DNA of 64,000 nucleotides from Adiantum capillus-veneris (GCA_014529385.2 CM043960.1:72927910-72991909), one strand, 5' to 3'. Shown: positions 22,832-36,082, counted from the stretch's first letter. Program-made: numbers and translations. The notes: generated from the letters alone by a model not told the origin.

Positions 22832-23137
22832 TTAGTCAAAACCACTCCAATTTGACATGATTGCCACAATGCGATCAATACACTCCATAAGAGTTCAAAG
22901 CGTGAATTTTACTACATGGTAGGTGCACATTGCTTGGTGCAAACAAATACACACGACCCCATAGTTGAAGCCTATGTAGACTTAACCAATGAATCTTATA
23001 CTCTATTTCACACAAGAGATAAAAGCACTCCTTGGTAATTTATGCATTTATACTTAGAACAAATAAAAGGATAATCTCCAAATAGAAAACAGTTAGCCTT
23101 GGAAACATCCTAAAATTGTTGTCGGATACATGTACTG

Positions 23138-23142
<5 letters not shown>

Positions 23143-23184
<42 letters not shown>
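23143..23184. repeat. (GA)n microsatellite, about 21 units
   Basis: A perfect GA dinucleotide run. Confidence 0.97.
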
Positions 23185-23186
<2 letters not shown>

Positions 23187-23419
23187 ATGTGTGGTGGAAC
23201 TAAAATCCACCATATTTTTAACCAAGATTGAGACTCATCATTGCCCAATAGTACTCATGAATGGAATTGCAATAACTACCATGCCCTTGGAAACAAAACA
23301 AAAGAGATGTAAGCATATAGAGTGTACTAATGGAAATATGAAAGAACAACCCAAAGCTTCATGGTCTGCACATGACGATGGTCATCAGGCCCTCTAATAA
23401 TAATAGACGCACATGTGCC

Positions 23420-23560
23420 AAAAGAACTTGAAAAGAAGTTGGATCCAAAGTTAAGGGTATCTTCATAGGGTAGGGTGAAAATGGAGAGATGGGCTTTCAT
23501 CTTTGGCATCTAGACTCTCAAAAAATTATACGTACTTCACATGTGACCTGTCAAGCCAAG
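23420..23560 (+). pseudogene. Ty1/copia integrase C-terminal fragment
   Basis: The plus strand gives KKLDPKLR, a break, and then GENGEMGFHLWHLDSQKIIR. This matches the familiar copia integrase tail in which a KLDPK segment is followed by a G-Y-x-x-x-x-K-G-Y/F-R-like-W block. It needs one frame change near 23468. No neighbouring domain of the same element is visible. Confidence 0.5.
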
Positions 23561-25439
23561 GGCCAAAGGTCTGGATGGCTTAGTACAGCTAGGAGTTGAG
23601 GGCAATGCATAAGGTTAAGGGGTCCTACTTGCAAGAGCCAAGGGCTATAAGTAGGGAGGTTGGGAGGAGATCATTATGCCAGTCCACCCTTTGGTGTTAA
23701 ATTGGTATCCGAGCATAGGCTTGGAAAGGTGAAGGAGAGGCATGGTTTCTCTGCACATGCATGAATTTCATGTGCATGCAAGCCGTGGAGAAAGGGGTCG
23801 AGGATGACCACGTTGGTACAGCCCGACTGTGTCGACTCATGGAGATGCAAGAAGTGCATGCATGGCGGTTTGTAGGTAAGTGGCAGGTACATTGGGCAAG
23901 TATTTGATGGTGCTAGGGGCCAGGTACATCGAGATAGAGCATTTGCTGGGGGGAAAACTTCAAGGGTTTCCTGCTATCACATGTGGTAGAAGCAAAGGTT
24001 GATATCATAAAGTTGTGAGCGGGACGAGGAGTGTTGGATGCAGGTACCATCAAGTTTGTGATATGGGATTTTGTGCGGGATGTCTGCAGGACGCACCACT
24101 GGCCAGGATGTGTATGCCAAAGGCGACACTGTACGGGTCATTTGTGGTTCTCAAACTTGGAAGGCAAACGGTGCTATGATGTGTATGTCGGATCGGACAT
24201 CAAGGTCAGCAGAGTCGAAATCTTTATGTATTCGAGTGCGGCTTCATGGTCGTTTCGGGTGTCATTTCGAGCTCGGAACGATGGTCGACTGCGGCAAACA
24301 CTATTTTGAACAATATTTTTGGTGATCGGGTTGGCATTAACACAGTGGAGCTCGCGAGCATTCTCACGTGGGAAAGAAGGCCATGCTGGCTATTTTTAGA
24401 GGAGGTTTAAGAGGGAGTTGCACAAAAAAGAAAAACGAGGTGTGGAGCATCCAATCGGGGGCGCATGCAGAGAGAGAGGTCGACACTGGGCGATGCAGGA
24501 GGAGAAGACGGGGAGTTTGGCATGACAGAGGGCCGTAGAGGGGGCCACGACGGGGGCCACAGGTGCACGGGCTGCATGAGGGAGCGCTGCCGAGGGTGGC
24601 AAGACAGAGGAAGAAGGAGGGTGATAGAGGAAAAGTCGCCATGGGCTGCATGGTAAGAGCATGGAGGGCTGCAGATACCGCAAAAGGATGAAGCCAAGGA
24701 AGCGCCATCTGGTGATGTGCCAGGAAAGCAAGGAGGGCACTTGGTGGCCTGCATTCAAAAAAGCCTGAGGTGGCGTCATTGAAGGGGGAAGCTGCATGGC
24801 ATGCAGTAAGAAGGGGGCTCGCCATCAAGGGGTGGGACAGAAAGCCTGAGCAAGGGGCTTGGCCTCAAATAAAGTTATCATATGCCAGAGTGGAGGGGCT
24901 GAGGGCCACCTAGTTCACAGAGGAAGGGAGGGCTGAGCTCAGAGGAGATGAGCAGGGTCGCCATCCGTGGTGAGGGGGCAGCTCATTATGCACGAAAGAA
25001 GGAGGCAGGTTGGCCTGTGAGAAGCCGCCACGGGCAACAAAAGGAGGGGGGGAACACTGGAAGAAGGGGATCGACCGAGAAGTGAGAAAAAAGTCGCCAT
25101 GGGCTGCTGCAGGAGTCGGGGTATGAAGGGCCAAAGCAGGAGGGTGGCCATATATACTAAGCAGGGGCTGATGAGCCGCCAGGATTGTGAAAGCCGGGGG
25201 CTTGCCTTGGAGCAGGTGTAGAAGGTCATCAAGGGATACGGGCTGCCAATAGCATAAAGTGGAGCACAAGGAGGATTGCACGCTACGGTGTGTCTGTCAT
25301 AACGAGCGCCGTCAATCGCGTTTGGAAGAGTTGTCGTGGATTGAACAGCAGCCGCCAAGGGTTGCTATCATTGTATTGGATAATGTGTATGTGATACAGA
25401 GTTGGTTTGTGTTTGTTGCTGAGTTCGCCATCAATCTCG
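23561..25439. other. G-rich unassigned region with imperfect internal duplication
   Basis: The region is strongly purine-rich on the plus strand, so long Pro/Ser/Leu-rich frames open on the minus strand by composition. I do not treat them as genes. AAAAGTCGCCATGGGCTGC recurs at about 24632 and 25092, with loosely similar flanks, which suggests an old duplication with a period near 460 bases. Confidence 0.4.
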
Positions 25440-25900
25440 TCTGCGTCTCATCTTTGCCGTATGCCCGTGGTAGCGGTGGCTCCGGGTCTTTTGTGTGTGT
25501 GCAGAGAGGGAGAGAGAGAGAGATTGATTGTGGTTGCAGATTGAGAGTGGTTATGTGTGCGGTCGAGGCTTGTGAGGTCTCTCGGTGTGAGTGTTTACAG
25601 ATTTGTGTGCACTGATGTGTGCGTCGGTAAAGATGATTGCGTGTAGACGAAGTTTCTCGTAGGCGAGTCCATGGTGTGAAGGTTGAAGGATAGTGTGCGT
25701 GTGTACGTGTTTCTGTGTGGTTTGGGGTGCTGGATACCTGCTGGGCTATAGAGAGGCATCGAGTTTGTGTCCTGTGTGTTGTTCCATTTCCCCCATCCCA
25801 ACGTGCAAGGTTGCTAAGCAAGTTCACGGTCCTTGCCCGACCATGTAACATGGCTAATATTTGGAAGGGATAAGAAACTCCCCTTGTGAGCCCTCTGGTG
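25440..25900 (+). repeat. fragment related to the repeat at 47200-49300
   Basis: GGGCTATAGAGAGGCAT and the TTGTTCCATTTCCCCC segment (25740-25800) match 47490-47550. CATGGCTAATATTTGGAAGG at about 25849 matches 49243. The two matching words sit about 110 bases apart here, and about 1.7 kb apart, around a gag relic, in the other copy. This therefore looks like a deleted derivative of the same repeat. It also contains a short GA run at 25505-25522. Confidence 0.45.
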
Positions 25901-28900
25901 TGTTGGAAAAAAAAGGTTGCTAAGCAAGAGGTTGAAGGACAATTGTTGTGTGCAAGACCCCTTAGGCGGGGAGAGAGCCAAAATTTGATTGCAACCGAGA
26001 GATTGGGCTCGTTGGGGTCACCCTACTATGGGGAGCATTTCATGACATTACGGCATGGCTAGCAGAGCATCACACCACGTGGAATCTCTCTCTATCTTGC
26101 TTGTCTACGTCGCCTGCAATGCCATAGCCAATTCCTGGCTTTGTTTTCAAACACTGGCCAGCCAAGGCCATTAGTCTTGGTCAATCAGATTTTAAGTTAA
26201 GGGATGTACCCACCCAGATATACCAGACTCAAGCTATAAAGGTCCCCTATTGCTACGGTTTGGGAGTAGCAGCAGGTACTCCACATTGAATTGCAGATAA
26301 AGTAAGAAAAAAATCTAAAAAAACTACCAAAAATTTTCTTACTTGATCAAGGAGTTGGTCAATGGACAATTTTGAAAGCTTTAATTTAAAGCTGTTCCAA
26401 ACTCCAAAGGGACGTGTTGATAATTTTTCAAAGCTTGCTTAAGTTTGAGTCCACGTTTTTTACGACTGTGTGGATTCCACAAACACACAAAGTCTGACTG
26501 TGTGGATTCCACAAACACACAAAGTCAACCAGCTCTTAATGCAAGATCACGAAATCATCAAGGTGATTATTGCCAAGCATACGTGGTCATCCTTCACCAA
26601 ATGGTTCTTGAGAGTTTTTGAAACCAATACAACGAATTCAAGCTGCATCTCCTCTAGAAAGTTGGCATGAGTATGTCATGAGAAAATTGTTTAAGCTAGA
26701 TGAACAAGGTTGTTGAATGCGAGCAAGATGGTGTGTAGCACCCAAGTTTTTATCAGCATAGCTCTTAAGGAGGGAAGCTCTCATACCTTTCAAGGTAGAT
26801 CGGCAGTTTCAATTTTGCATTTTAATTTTTTTTGCAAAACTATCCAAAGTAAAGCATGGCAAGGCTGTGATGATGCCAAGGCAAGGTTTTTTGCTACCCT
26901 TGATGAGAGGTGCCAGAGGTTTGGCATCATGACTCTTTGTTTTTCAAGCTAGTAGAAGGCAGAGATTACTCTACCTACCTCAAAATTTGGGGCTTCTATA
27001 ATGGTCCTCAATCGACAAACACATAATTAGGATCAACTCATTGTCAACAAACCAAATCCGATGGGTTTGAAATTTAACTAGCAACTGGTGCATACATACA
27101 GTATTGGGCAACTTAGGTGTTCAAGGTTTGATAGTCTAAGGATTTTCAATAAAATACATGACTTGGCATGACGGATTCTCTATGACAACTCAACAAGGTC
27201 GATTCTTTCTTTCTTTGACTTTTTTGTTTTGACTAGAGTACCTCTTATCTAAGAGCACCTAGGTTCTATTCTAGATGCACTTATGTGAAGCAAGGCTTCA
27301 CTTTAGGATATTTGGCCTAGAAACTCCCACAATTTGGAGTATGCTAGTAGCATACAAACTTGGGGAAACTCGGTATCATGTTCATCTATTTCTTATTAGA
27401 GGTTAGTATGACTCAAGCCTGAGGGCATACAAGGTACATTCAATAGCTCTACATTTCTCAGCATACATGGTTGCAAACCACATTCAAGCGAAGGCTCAGA
27501 GGGGCGACAAGGTTAGACTATTTTAAGTTCTACTTGTATTTTTGTTTTTAAATTTTTATTTGAATAAGATTTCTTTGCTGTGAAAAGTAAAGTGCTTTGA
27601 CACACTTACTACGAAGCAACAATACTATTTATTGATTCAAGATCAAGGATAATGGCATGCAAGTTTGGCAATTAGAGTATATAAGCTCACAGTTATGGTT
27701 TGCAATTACCAATTGTGATGTGTCCATGCCAGTACACATCGTGCAAGACACATATGGCATCTACTTAAATTGTTGACATTGTCATTATCACCAAGGGCTT
27801 ACACGTCTATGTGCACGGCATGACGGTGAGGTAGACATAATTTCACCTTATTATTGTTTACGCTTCCACTATAACCTACTCTATCAAGGACAAGGTAAAT
27901 TATTGATGGCATATGATGCACAACAACATACATGCACTACAATAACTTAAGGAATTTTCCTCAGCCTAGAATTCTCATTATCTTTCCTCTTTCTCTCAAG
28001 AACTAATGATAGCCTTCTAAGTAGAACTTTGATACATGTTTTGGTTGTGATTAGTCATGACCCAAGGTGCTCTAACTCTCAGCAAGAAAGCAGAAATAAC
28101 ACCACAAAAATAAGTATTCATTGGTCAGTAGACTGATGCTAATTTTAAATTGGCATAAGGGCTAAGTAGTAAAAGCCACAAAGACTAGGAGTCACAAAGG
28201 TCACAAGCTTTCTAGATCTAGGTGTGAACAAGATTCCAACTTGAGAAGAACTGTTGCTTAGTTCTAGCACTGATTATGTCTCTAGGAGTGGTATTTTAGA
28301 GAACGACCCAATTAATACACAATCACTTCATCTTTATTGAACATCACATTTTGATTTCATCATCGTTTCTCTTTCAAGGAAAGAAGTACGCGAAGGCTAC
28401 CAAGGGGTAGTGGAAAAGTTCAACTTCCACAATTTATATTAATCACTATTGGACACGGTAGACAATGTTGGTCACAGTTGGCTGCTAGGTTGAGTAGTTT
28501 TCATACAGAGTCTAACCAAGGGGCTTCTCAATTTTAAACAAGGGGTTTGGATTGTAACGGCAACACCCCAAATTACCAGTACAATACTATTTGAATTTCA
28601 CTAATCTTTCAATTATTGTTAGGAGGCCTTCTCAGACAGGAGATGTGGTCATATGCAATTGACTACGGGTAAGTGAACACTACATTCAATATGAATGTGG
28701 ATTTTTAAGAAAGCTTCTAATTTCAATCTTTTGCAACCAAAACAATTTCAGCAAGCTTTTTGATATTTAATCTAGAACCTTTTTCAATGGTACAAAATAC
28801 TAAATCAAACTGCACACATTTTACATACAATAGCCACCGGAAAAAAATACATAAGTTTCATAAAGTCTCGACTTAAGCTTGAACATTTGGCAATGTATGA

Positions 28901-30127
28901 GCCTCAAATCATACATCTAACAAGAGGGGAATTTAAAGTTCAATATCCATACAATATTCTCTTAAACTAAGTGCCATATGTGCATGAAAATTGTCCACAA
29001 GTAATGGTGGAGAAACACTATACATGTAGGATGCTTTCAGTCTATATACACATGCAATGGAGACCCTCCTCTATGATTGTCTGTCCCAATATATCATGCT
29101 AGATTTTGGTGATCTATTATAGCTTCTATATGTTGGCTAGCATCTTTGAGGACTAGAGCAATGGCTTCAAATGGATTTGTCTTAACCCCTCTTTGGGGAT
29201 CTCTCCAACACACACAAGCAAATCATGTGGATACATGAAGATATACACTCTAGGTTTACTATGAAAGCCAAAATCATAAGGTCAATCCCTCTTACCAAGT
29301 CTCTTGTAAGGAGGGCAGATAATGTAGCCAACACTATGGAGTTCTACAATGCCCCTTCTTCAAATTATATCAATGTCGGCTTCATAGAAAGTTGCCAGAC
29401 TTCCATGAGATCTCCCCCCCATCATGGTGGAGTGCTTCACAGCACGCTTCTTGGATTCCATGAGATCTTCCCCCCATCACAGTGCAGTGATTGATATTGT
29501 TAGCAAGCCCCTCAATTCCTCTTCACTACATGACCTCCGTACTGCCATTCAAGGGGCCATAGCCCATTGCAAAGAATCTCAAAGTGTTGATCCATCCTAA
29601 TCACAAATCATGTCAAAATTGAAGGTAATCATTGAGCCAATAATCACTTCAACTGAGAGCACCAACAAGATCATGATTTGTATCTATCAAATACTAGCTA
29701 TAATACACCAAATTTCCTATTACTCAATGCTCTGACCATGCTAAAATTTAGGATGTAAGTAAAATTTTATTTTGTGATGCTTTTTTGGAGTAAATTAGCG
29801 TAGTGTAGTGCCTCTCGCATGACATTAACATATAAAAAAATTGAGCTCATCTTTTTATATACTTACTCACTCTTTCATAGCTTTACTCACTCTTTTTTAG
29901 CTTTAATACTCTTTTATCATGGTCTTTGTAGTCTTGCCAATGGAATGTGGTTGCAGAGCTATAATGTGTAGGAGCAAGTGCAAGAATTCAAAGCTGAGTG
30001 TGGGAACTTGGAAGAGTTGATGGGCACTCATGATGGAGTACCAATGAAAAACGTGTAGGTCATGAGTCAAAGGCAAATCTAGGAAGCACGCTGGTGGATG
30101 TAGGCACCAACAACATTTGGCAATGGC

Positions 30128-30135
<8 letters not shown>
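25901..30135. other. unassigned spacer
   Basis: No recognised domain. A 32-base direct duplication occurs at 26464-26526 (GACTGTGTGGATTCCACAAA...). A phrase near CATGAGATCTCCCCCCATCA is repeated at about 29404 and 29459. The open frames at 26470-26952 and 29225-29494 have no family resemblance. An LTR-like start, TGTAACGGCAACACCCC, at 28554 has no partner copy. Confidence 0.4.
26464..26526. repeat. 32-bp tandem duplication
   Basis: Two adjacent copies of a unit beginning GACTGTGTGGATTCCACAAA, at 26464 and 26496. The core GTGGATTCCAC is itself an inverted repeat. Confidence 0.85.

Positions 30136-30138
<3 letters not shown>

Positions 30139-30223
<85 letters not shown>
30139..30223. repeat. 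compound (TC)n(AC)n microsatellite
   Basis: About 11 CT units are followed directly by about 31 AC units. Confidence 0.97.
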
Positions 30224-30225
<2 letters not shown>

Positions 30226-31380
30226 AGAAGTGGGGATTTGACCCTTTGCATTGCATAAAATCAACCATAAGTCCATCTACAAGGTATATGGGAACTAGTG
30301 TGCCATCCTCGCCACTATCTCACACAAGATTCCTCAAGAGGGATCTATGACTTTTGTCAAGAAATATAGGAGTTGGTGGGACATTCTCATTAATATCTCA
30401 CACATGCTCCTTGAGGGATATCTTTGGCTCTTGTTATCCAGCGTGATGTGGGAATGAATTACACCATGCAATCATCGAGTGAACTAAGGATAAATTAGGG
30501 AGGTTGAGTGGAAAAAATGTGCAGTTCACCCCTTGTCCTATAGTCCCATTCCTACTACATAGTCATGGTATTCAAGAACAAGATATATAACAAACCAAAA
30601 TTTCTCTCTTGTAGTTCCACATTCTATTCCTTGCCACAGTCATGGTGGACAGATCTTGCAATCAACATATTTTGAGAAACTATATTTTGGAAAGAACAAG
30701 AAACTTTTATTTGTTCCCTTACTAATACCTTTTACCGCTGGCCAAATGTGGATGCCTTACCAAATGCATCCTTTTTCCATTGTGGCGTATCGTATGTTTA
30801 GATTCCTAGGCCATGATGTCTCTTAGAAAGGTGCTGCTCTCCTATTTGTTTCATGGGAGGATAATTCACATCTTTTGGGATGATGGTTATCCTCTCAGAT
30901 TGTGTCAATGAAGCTATGAAATGAATTGTTTGGATTTTTGATGACTTTTGTAGGTGACACATCAATGGAGTACCTTGTTTTATTCATTAATAAGGCTAGT
31001 TATTCGTCATTGAGCTCAACTTCAAGCTCATGTTTGGCGTCAGCCTTATCTTGGTATAAGAGTCAAGATCTATCAACACTATAATTGGGCTTGTTTCTCA
31101 CATCCAAGACCCCTGTTGTTATTATTTTCTTAGTTTTATTTGCTCTAGTAGTTTCCTAGAAGATCCGTTTTTATCCTCCTTTCTGATCATAAACCCAAGA
31201 AGCTCTTTGTGTGACATATATGTACAATCCCTTTGTTCCATTCACGAAAGACTACATGGTAAAAAGTAGACATGATCCATGACATGTAAACCCCTACCTC
31301 AGTAAACATTGAATATGTCAAATTGGTTCTCTTTTAAAGAGCTAGGATTTCTAGCATCTCTCTCCTACTTAGGTCTCTAT

Positions 31381-31736
31381 GTTCATCATTGTAGTCATTA
31401 CCACCATATCCATTGTTTCTATCCATGTGATTATCATACTTTGTGTGAGTCTTCAATCATTACATCCTTATGGCTATGATCTCTTATATCTTTAAATCAT
31501 CCTCTTTGTCATGCTCTCTTTGTCTTTCATACTTCTCTCATGCCAATTACGTCTATGTGCTCATCATTGTTGTCGTCACCACCATATCCATTGGTTCTAT
31601 CCATATGATTAGCATACTTTGTGTGAGTCTTCAATCACTTCACCCTTGTGGCTTTGATCTCGAGTCTATCTTCAAATCATCCTCTCTGTCATGATCTCTT
31701 TGTCTTCCATACTTCTCTCGTGCCAATTATGTCTAG
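31381..31736. repeat. 178-bp tandem duplication
   Basis: Two head-to-tail copies start at about 31381 and 31559. Shared landmarks include TCATCATTGT, CCACCATATCCATTG, GTGTGAGTCTTCAATCA and AAATCATCCTCT, each 178 bases apart. A partial third start, ATCTCCGTCATCATG, follows at about 31740. The minus strand is open across part of it (31672-31857) with a hydrophilic Asp/Arg/His-rich translation of no known family. Confidence 0.85.
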
Positions 31737-32354
31737 CACGATCTCCGTCATCATGTTGATCATGTCTATTGCGATCTCCATCATCTTCTCTTCTACAACT
31801 TATAGTGGTGAAGTTCCATTTGTAGACTTTGAATTCTTCTTCTATCATTAGGGACAAGAAGCTCGTGTTTCTCGTTGTCTACAGTCTTTCTTTTAGCAAG
31901 AAATATAGCAAGAAAAATTTTGACGAAGTAATTAGGAATATTGGCACCATTGATCTCTTTGAGATGATTCATCAACCGTTTCCTCCTTCTCATTCTTTTG
32001 GGCACTGAACTCTGTTGTTGCTTTGTCATAAAAAATGATGATGGCTTCTTACTCTCAAGGTCTACACATGCACATGGAAATGAATCCCTATCAGTGCATA
32101 CTCTCTTTTGGACTTTACCACCGTTATTTGAATGTGGTTTTGAGAATAGAGATATGTGCTAGACAACGTGCATTGTTTGTTGCTGCAACTCCACTACCAA
32201 TAGTACCAGTCCATGCAGACTGGGAATCAATGGTAGCACCACAGCCTGTAGAATCAGATCCTATAGTATCCTTAATGTGAGTAAATATGTGAATTTGCGA
32301 GATTTGAAATATAGTGTATGCTTGCATGAGTACGTAGGAGTTTATAAATCATCC

Positions 32355-32600
32355 TTAGAAGTTAATGTTCATGTCAACTAGAAAAGCATCGTCCACAGTG
32401 TAACGAAGGTTGCAAGGATTGAGAGGGCCAGCACACCCCAGTGGGCTATCAACCATCACGGCTGAGAGGTCCACACCCACCATTTCTAGAGCGTGAGCCA
32501 TTATTGGACCAAATTGGATTAAGTCACCACAAACTAAGTTGCAAAGACAAGAGGTCCTTAATCTAGTGCAAATGGGAGATTGAAAAGAACCTTCTCTTTG
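32355..32600 (-). other. unrecognised open frame
   Basis: The minus strand is open into a TAA at 32355-32357, with a varied, non-repetitive translation ending LRYTVDDAFLVDMNINF. It abuts one arm of the dispersed inverted repeat. I recognise no family. It may be an exon fragment of a dead gene or chance. Confidence 0.2.
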
Positions 32601-32604
32601 CTAT

Positions 32605-32726
32605 TGATGCTACAAAAGAGAGCACGGAGAGCCCTGCAAACCACTAAAAACAACATACCGCAACTATAAAACCCACAAATTTGCATACCTAGTAACTATC
32701 TTTGCATGTACTCCAAGCCGTATGCG

Positions 32727-32808
<82 letters not shown>

Positions 32809-33032
32809 AAGCGAGAGGGCACTTGCAGGTGCACCTCCTACAGAAAAGTCCTACACCGGCATGGTGAGAGAGGATGGGAGAGAGGAGAGGAGAAAGACAC
32901 AAGCAATGGATGCAACCTCCCCTTGTGAAAGAGTGACCATTTTCCTCTTGCACTTATTTACGTTATAGATTTCTTGAATGGTCAAAGTGAGTACAAACTG
33001 GCCGGCCAGTCATAAATGGCCAAAGCTCATAA
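32605..33032 (-). repeat. arm 1 of a dispersed inverted repeat
   Basis: The reverse complement of this stretch aligns with 54708-55075 along about 370-430 bases. Landmarks include GGCCATTTATGAC, GCCGGCCAG/GCCGGCTAG, TTTGTACTCACTTTGAC, AGGAGGTGCACCTGCA and GTATGTTGTTTTTAGTG. It contains the long GA array, which is almost absent in the other arm. It is probably a member of a non-coding transposon family. Confidence 0.8.
32731..32806. repeat. (GA)n microsatellite, about 38 units
   Basis: A perfect GA run within repeat arm 1. The other arm has only a short CTCTCTCTATCTCTC remnant here. Confidence 0.97.
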
Positions 33033-34082
33033 ATAACACTTGAATAATAAAATATACATAACATGCCATATCCTTTCACATAGTTCATTAGTTGCTATTT
33101 CTTTTTCCACCTGTCAGCTCCCCGTTAGAAAGCAATTTTCCGTAGTTGTGAAGATAAAAATCTGCAACCATACTTGTTATAAACACTGATTAGTATTTTG
33201 TGTCAGGTATAGCACGTAGTAAAATGGAAAATTTATGAAACAAAAGAACATTGCTTATGCCTGCCATCATCCGCATACTACCTATTCTAGTGTCCCATGC
33301 CACTAGAATAAGCAGTATATGTCATACCCCAATGAATCAGGATATCATTTGTCACACTCATCATTCAATAATTTATTCTTATCAATCTCAAGTTCACTTT
33401 CATAAATACTATCACAACATAAAAGCATCATATACCAATTCCTAATCCAATTTCAAATCCAAATCCAAATATCTACCAGCATATACTCGGGTAACAAAAG
33501 CATACAAGTTACAATGGTGGCCAACCACTGCTAGGTCTCTCTTCTAGCTACACACAATAGCAATCCATACCGTCTTTGTAAATTTTCACGCCTTGTTCAT
33601 TTTGAAATTGAAATTTCAAGTGTAAAATTTTCATGGTTGGGATGGTCCTACTCCCATGGTTGTTCCCTCTTTGAAACTCACACTCTTGAACCCATCAACC
33701 ATATAGGCCTACAATCTCTCTAAAGAAGTATCAGAAAGTCTTTCCTCTATGATGGGCTCTAAGGTCGGCAAAGGCCCTTGATTGACACTCTCTTCTCTCA
33801 AGATATGAATAACCTGGTTTCTCATATTAGGGTTTCTACTCTGGTATAGTCTACCTGATTACAAAGACAACAGGAGAACACTCTTGCAAAACCCTGATGT
33901 GTTACCTTATTTAATGCATCCAAATCTTTTGATTAAAAGCATTTTGAGTTGCCCACTCTAGCTCCTGCAATTTGTTAAAAAAACACTTGGTGACTATGAA
34001 TTGATAGCCACTTTGTTAATCAAAATCTGAAACCAGTAAAAGAAATTTGCACTTTTGATAAAAGAAATTATTTTTCTTGTAA
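33033..34082. other. unassigned spacer
   Basis: No coding frame, repeat pair or motif is recognised in this AT-rich stretch. Confidence 0.45.
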
Positions 34083-34900
34083 AATCCACAAATCAACTCC
34101 AATTTCAATTTTGAACGGACCACTATGCTCTCCAATACTAGTTCTAAATATGGTACAAGTTTGAGCTCCATTTGTGACAGAGAAACATGGATTGCAATCC
34201 ATATATCTTTGTGTCAGAATTTATTGAGAGTTGGTACAGAGCTTCCCTTGGTCTACTTATCCCAATTACATGATTTTTATGTGATTTGGATCAGTTTAAG
34301 TAACCCCAAAGTCAAACCCTAGATCTGCTTTTGAAAGTTTTTGGTCTTGAAGTACTTTTGACCCACTTTTTGAACTTTTTTGGCTACCTTGATTTTGGAA
34401 GTTTTGTCTATAATGTTCTTTGGTACAAGTTGGTATGGTCTCTAGCCAAAAAATTAAGAAAGGTACATGGATCGTGATTCATGTTCCATTAGATCTAAAT
34501 TCCAACTTTGGCATGTTGATTAGTTGTAGTATCAATAGTCTATCCCATAACTTTGCTTTGGATTTGAATTGCTTTTTGTTAATCAAAGGAAAAAAATTGT
34601 GTTTACACTACGATTTTTGACCAGGTACTGGTCTTTTGATGATTTGATCCACTTTTTTGCCATTTTTGCTATGGTGCCTTTTGGGAAAGTTGTTTTAAAT
34701 GATGTTATCTATCTACTGTTCAAATCTTAGTCCTAGATGATCAAAAGGTACATGAATTGCAATCCATGTTTGAAAACATTTTGGCATGAAACTTGGTCAA
34801 CAAATTTCTTATATTTTATAGAGTTCAATTCTCACCCCTTTTCAAATTTCAAACTCTAAAAGTTGACAAATCTCATTTTTTGGTCAAATTCCAAATCTTT
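34083..34900 (+). repeat. divergent tandem repeat, unit about 280 bp
   Basis: A near-palindromic core close to ACATGGATTGCAATCCAT recurs at about 34185, 34465 and 34748. Each copy is preceded by a TGGTACAAGTT or GATCAAAAGG lead and by TTTTGACC and GGAAGTTTTG words. The units are strongly diverged, so the array is old. No coding capacity is recognised. Confidence 0.55.
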
Positions 34901-36082
34901 TACAGGTTTGGTCCATGGTGAAAATTTCTAGTTCGCTTCGTATGGGTTTGGTTGTCCCCTTTTTGCACAATTTTTTGAATTTTGATCAGCTTTTAAGTTT
35001 CGACCATCAAATTTTCCATATTTTCAGAGTTATGGTCTCACTTACCAAAATATGGCTTTCTATAGTTTTTGCCCTGAACTTTTCAACCCAATCTGATGGT
35101 AATGGTTGCTACTTAACCTACTCACTCCTAAGTGCTCAAATGAATCTAAGATAAAAAACAAGTAACAAGTGCAAATTTGAAAGTGAAAAATATGATAGAA
35201 TAGTACCTTCAAAGCAGTGAGAAAAGTGCAGACTGAAATAATTTTTGTATCTCACTCACACTTTCTATGCCTATCAAGAGTAGATCTAGCAAGTCCCCAT
35301 CTTCTAGGCTCTACCAAGCACTAAACCCCGCGTCTAGATCCTTGAGTGCTAATGTGTAAATGGAATGGATATCAAAATGTAAAAACAAGAGGGCTACAAA
35401 TATGACTAGGTCACTCACCACCCAAGGATCACTATCATCAATAATGATGCCAATGTTAGCGGGTCACCGTGATTGGATGTCTATAGCATAGCTGTTTGGC
35501 ACCAACATACTATCAATACGCAGGGAAGTGACTTGGATGCTCACCTCTCTCACTTGTCATGCCATTTTGGCACTCATACAAACTCAAAATGCAGAAAAAC
35601 TTTGAGAAAAGATTTATTAGGCCTAGGGAAAATATCATACCAAGTTTGGTGGCAATCCGGCAAGGTATCAAAATCACAATCCATCCCGATCAAGGTTTTG
35701 GAAAACTATAACAGAACTATGCACAAAGGTCTCCCTATGGTCTAGGAGAATTCTTCTAAGGTCAACACATAAAAAAAACAACCATTTTTGCACTCAAAAC
35801 AACAAATTTAGGTCATATACATGCAATCGTGAACCAAAGTGAAATTGAGAATGATTACAGTTAACTTAAAGAGCAAGAGACAAGGAATACAATGCATTTA
35901 TTGGAATTGAAATTTGATTACCAGAGCTTGAGAAAAATGAAGTACAAAGTGCTTGAGAGTAGCCGCTCTCAGTCGTATGCTCTGAGCTCCTCAAAACTTT
36001 AGATAATGATACAAGGTTGTGCTCAAACTTGAAAAATTTAAACTTTATACCTAGGGCTCATTTGGTTAGTGGCCAGCTTATA
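34901..36082. other. unassigned flank left of the Tat element
   Basis: AT-rich sequence without a recognised gene. Open frames at 34915-35154 and 35473-35745 have no known family. The stretch ends at the ACGT that flanks the element. Confidence 0.45.

Noticed and set aside
22690-22878. Open frame of Cys-Val repeats
   Set aside because: Produced by the CA microsatellite in reverse.
24364-25358. Long Pro/Ser/Leu-rich open frames on the minus strand
   Set aside because: Several overlapping frames are open at once in a purine-skewed stretch, as expected from composition; none has a motif.
28554-28600. LTR start TGTAACGGCAACACCCC
   Set aside because: No second copy, no primer site or polypurine tract beside it.
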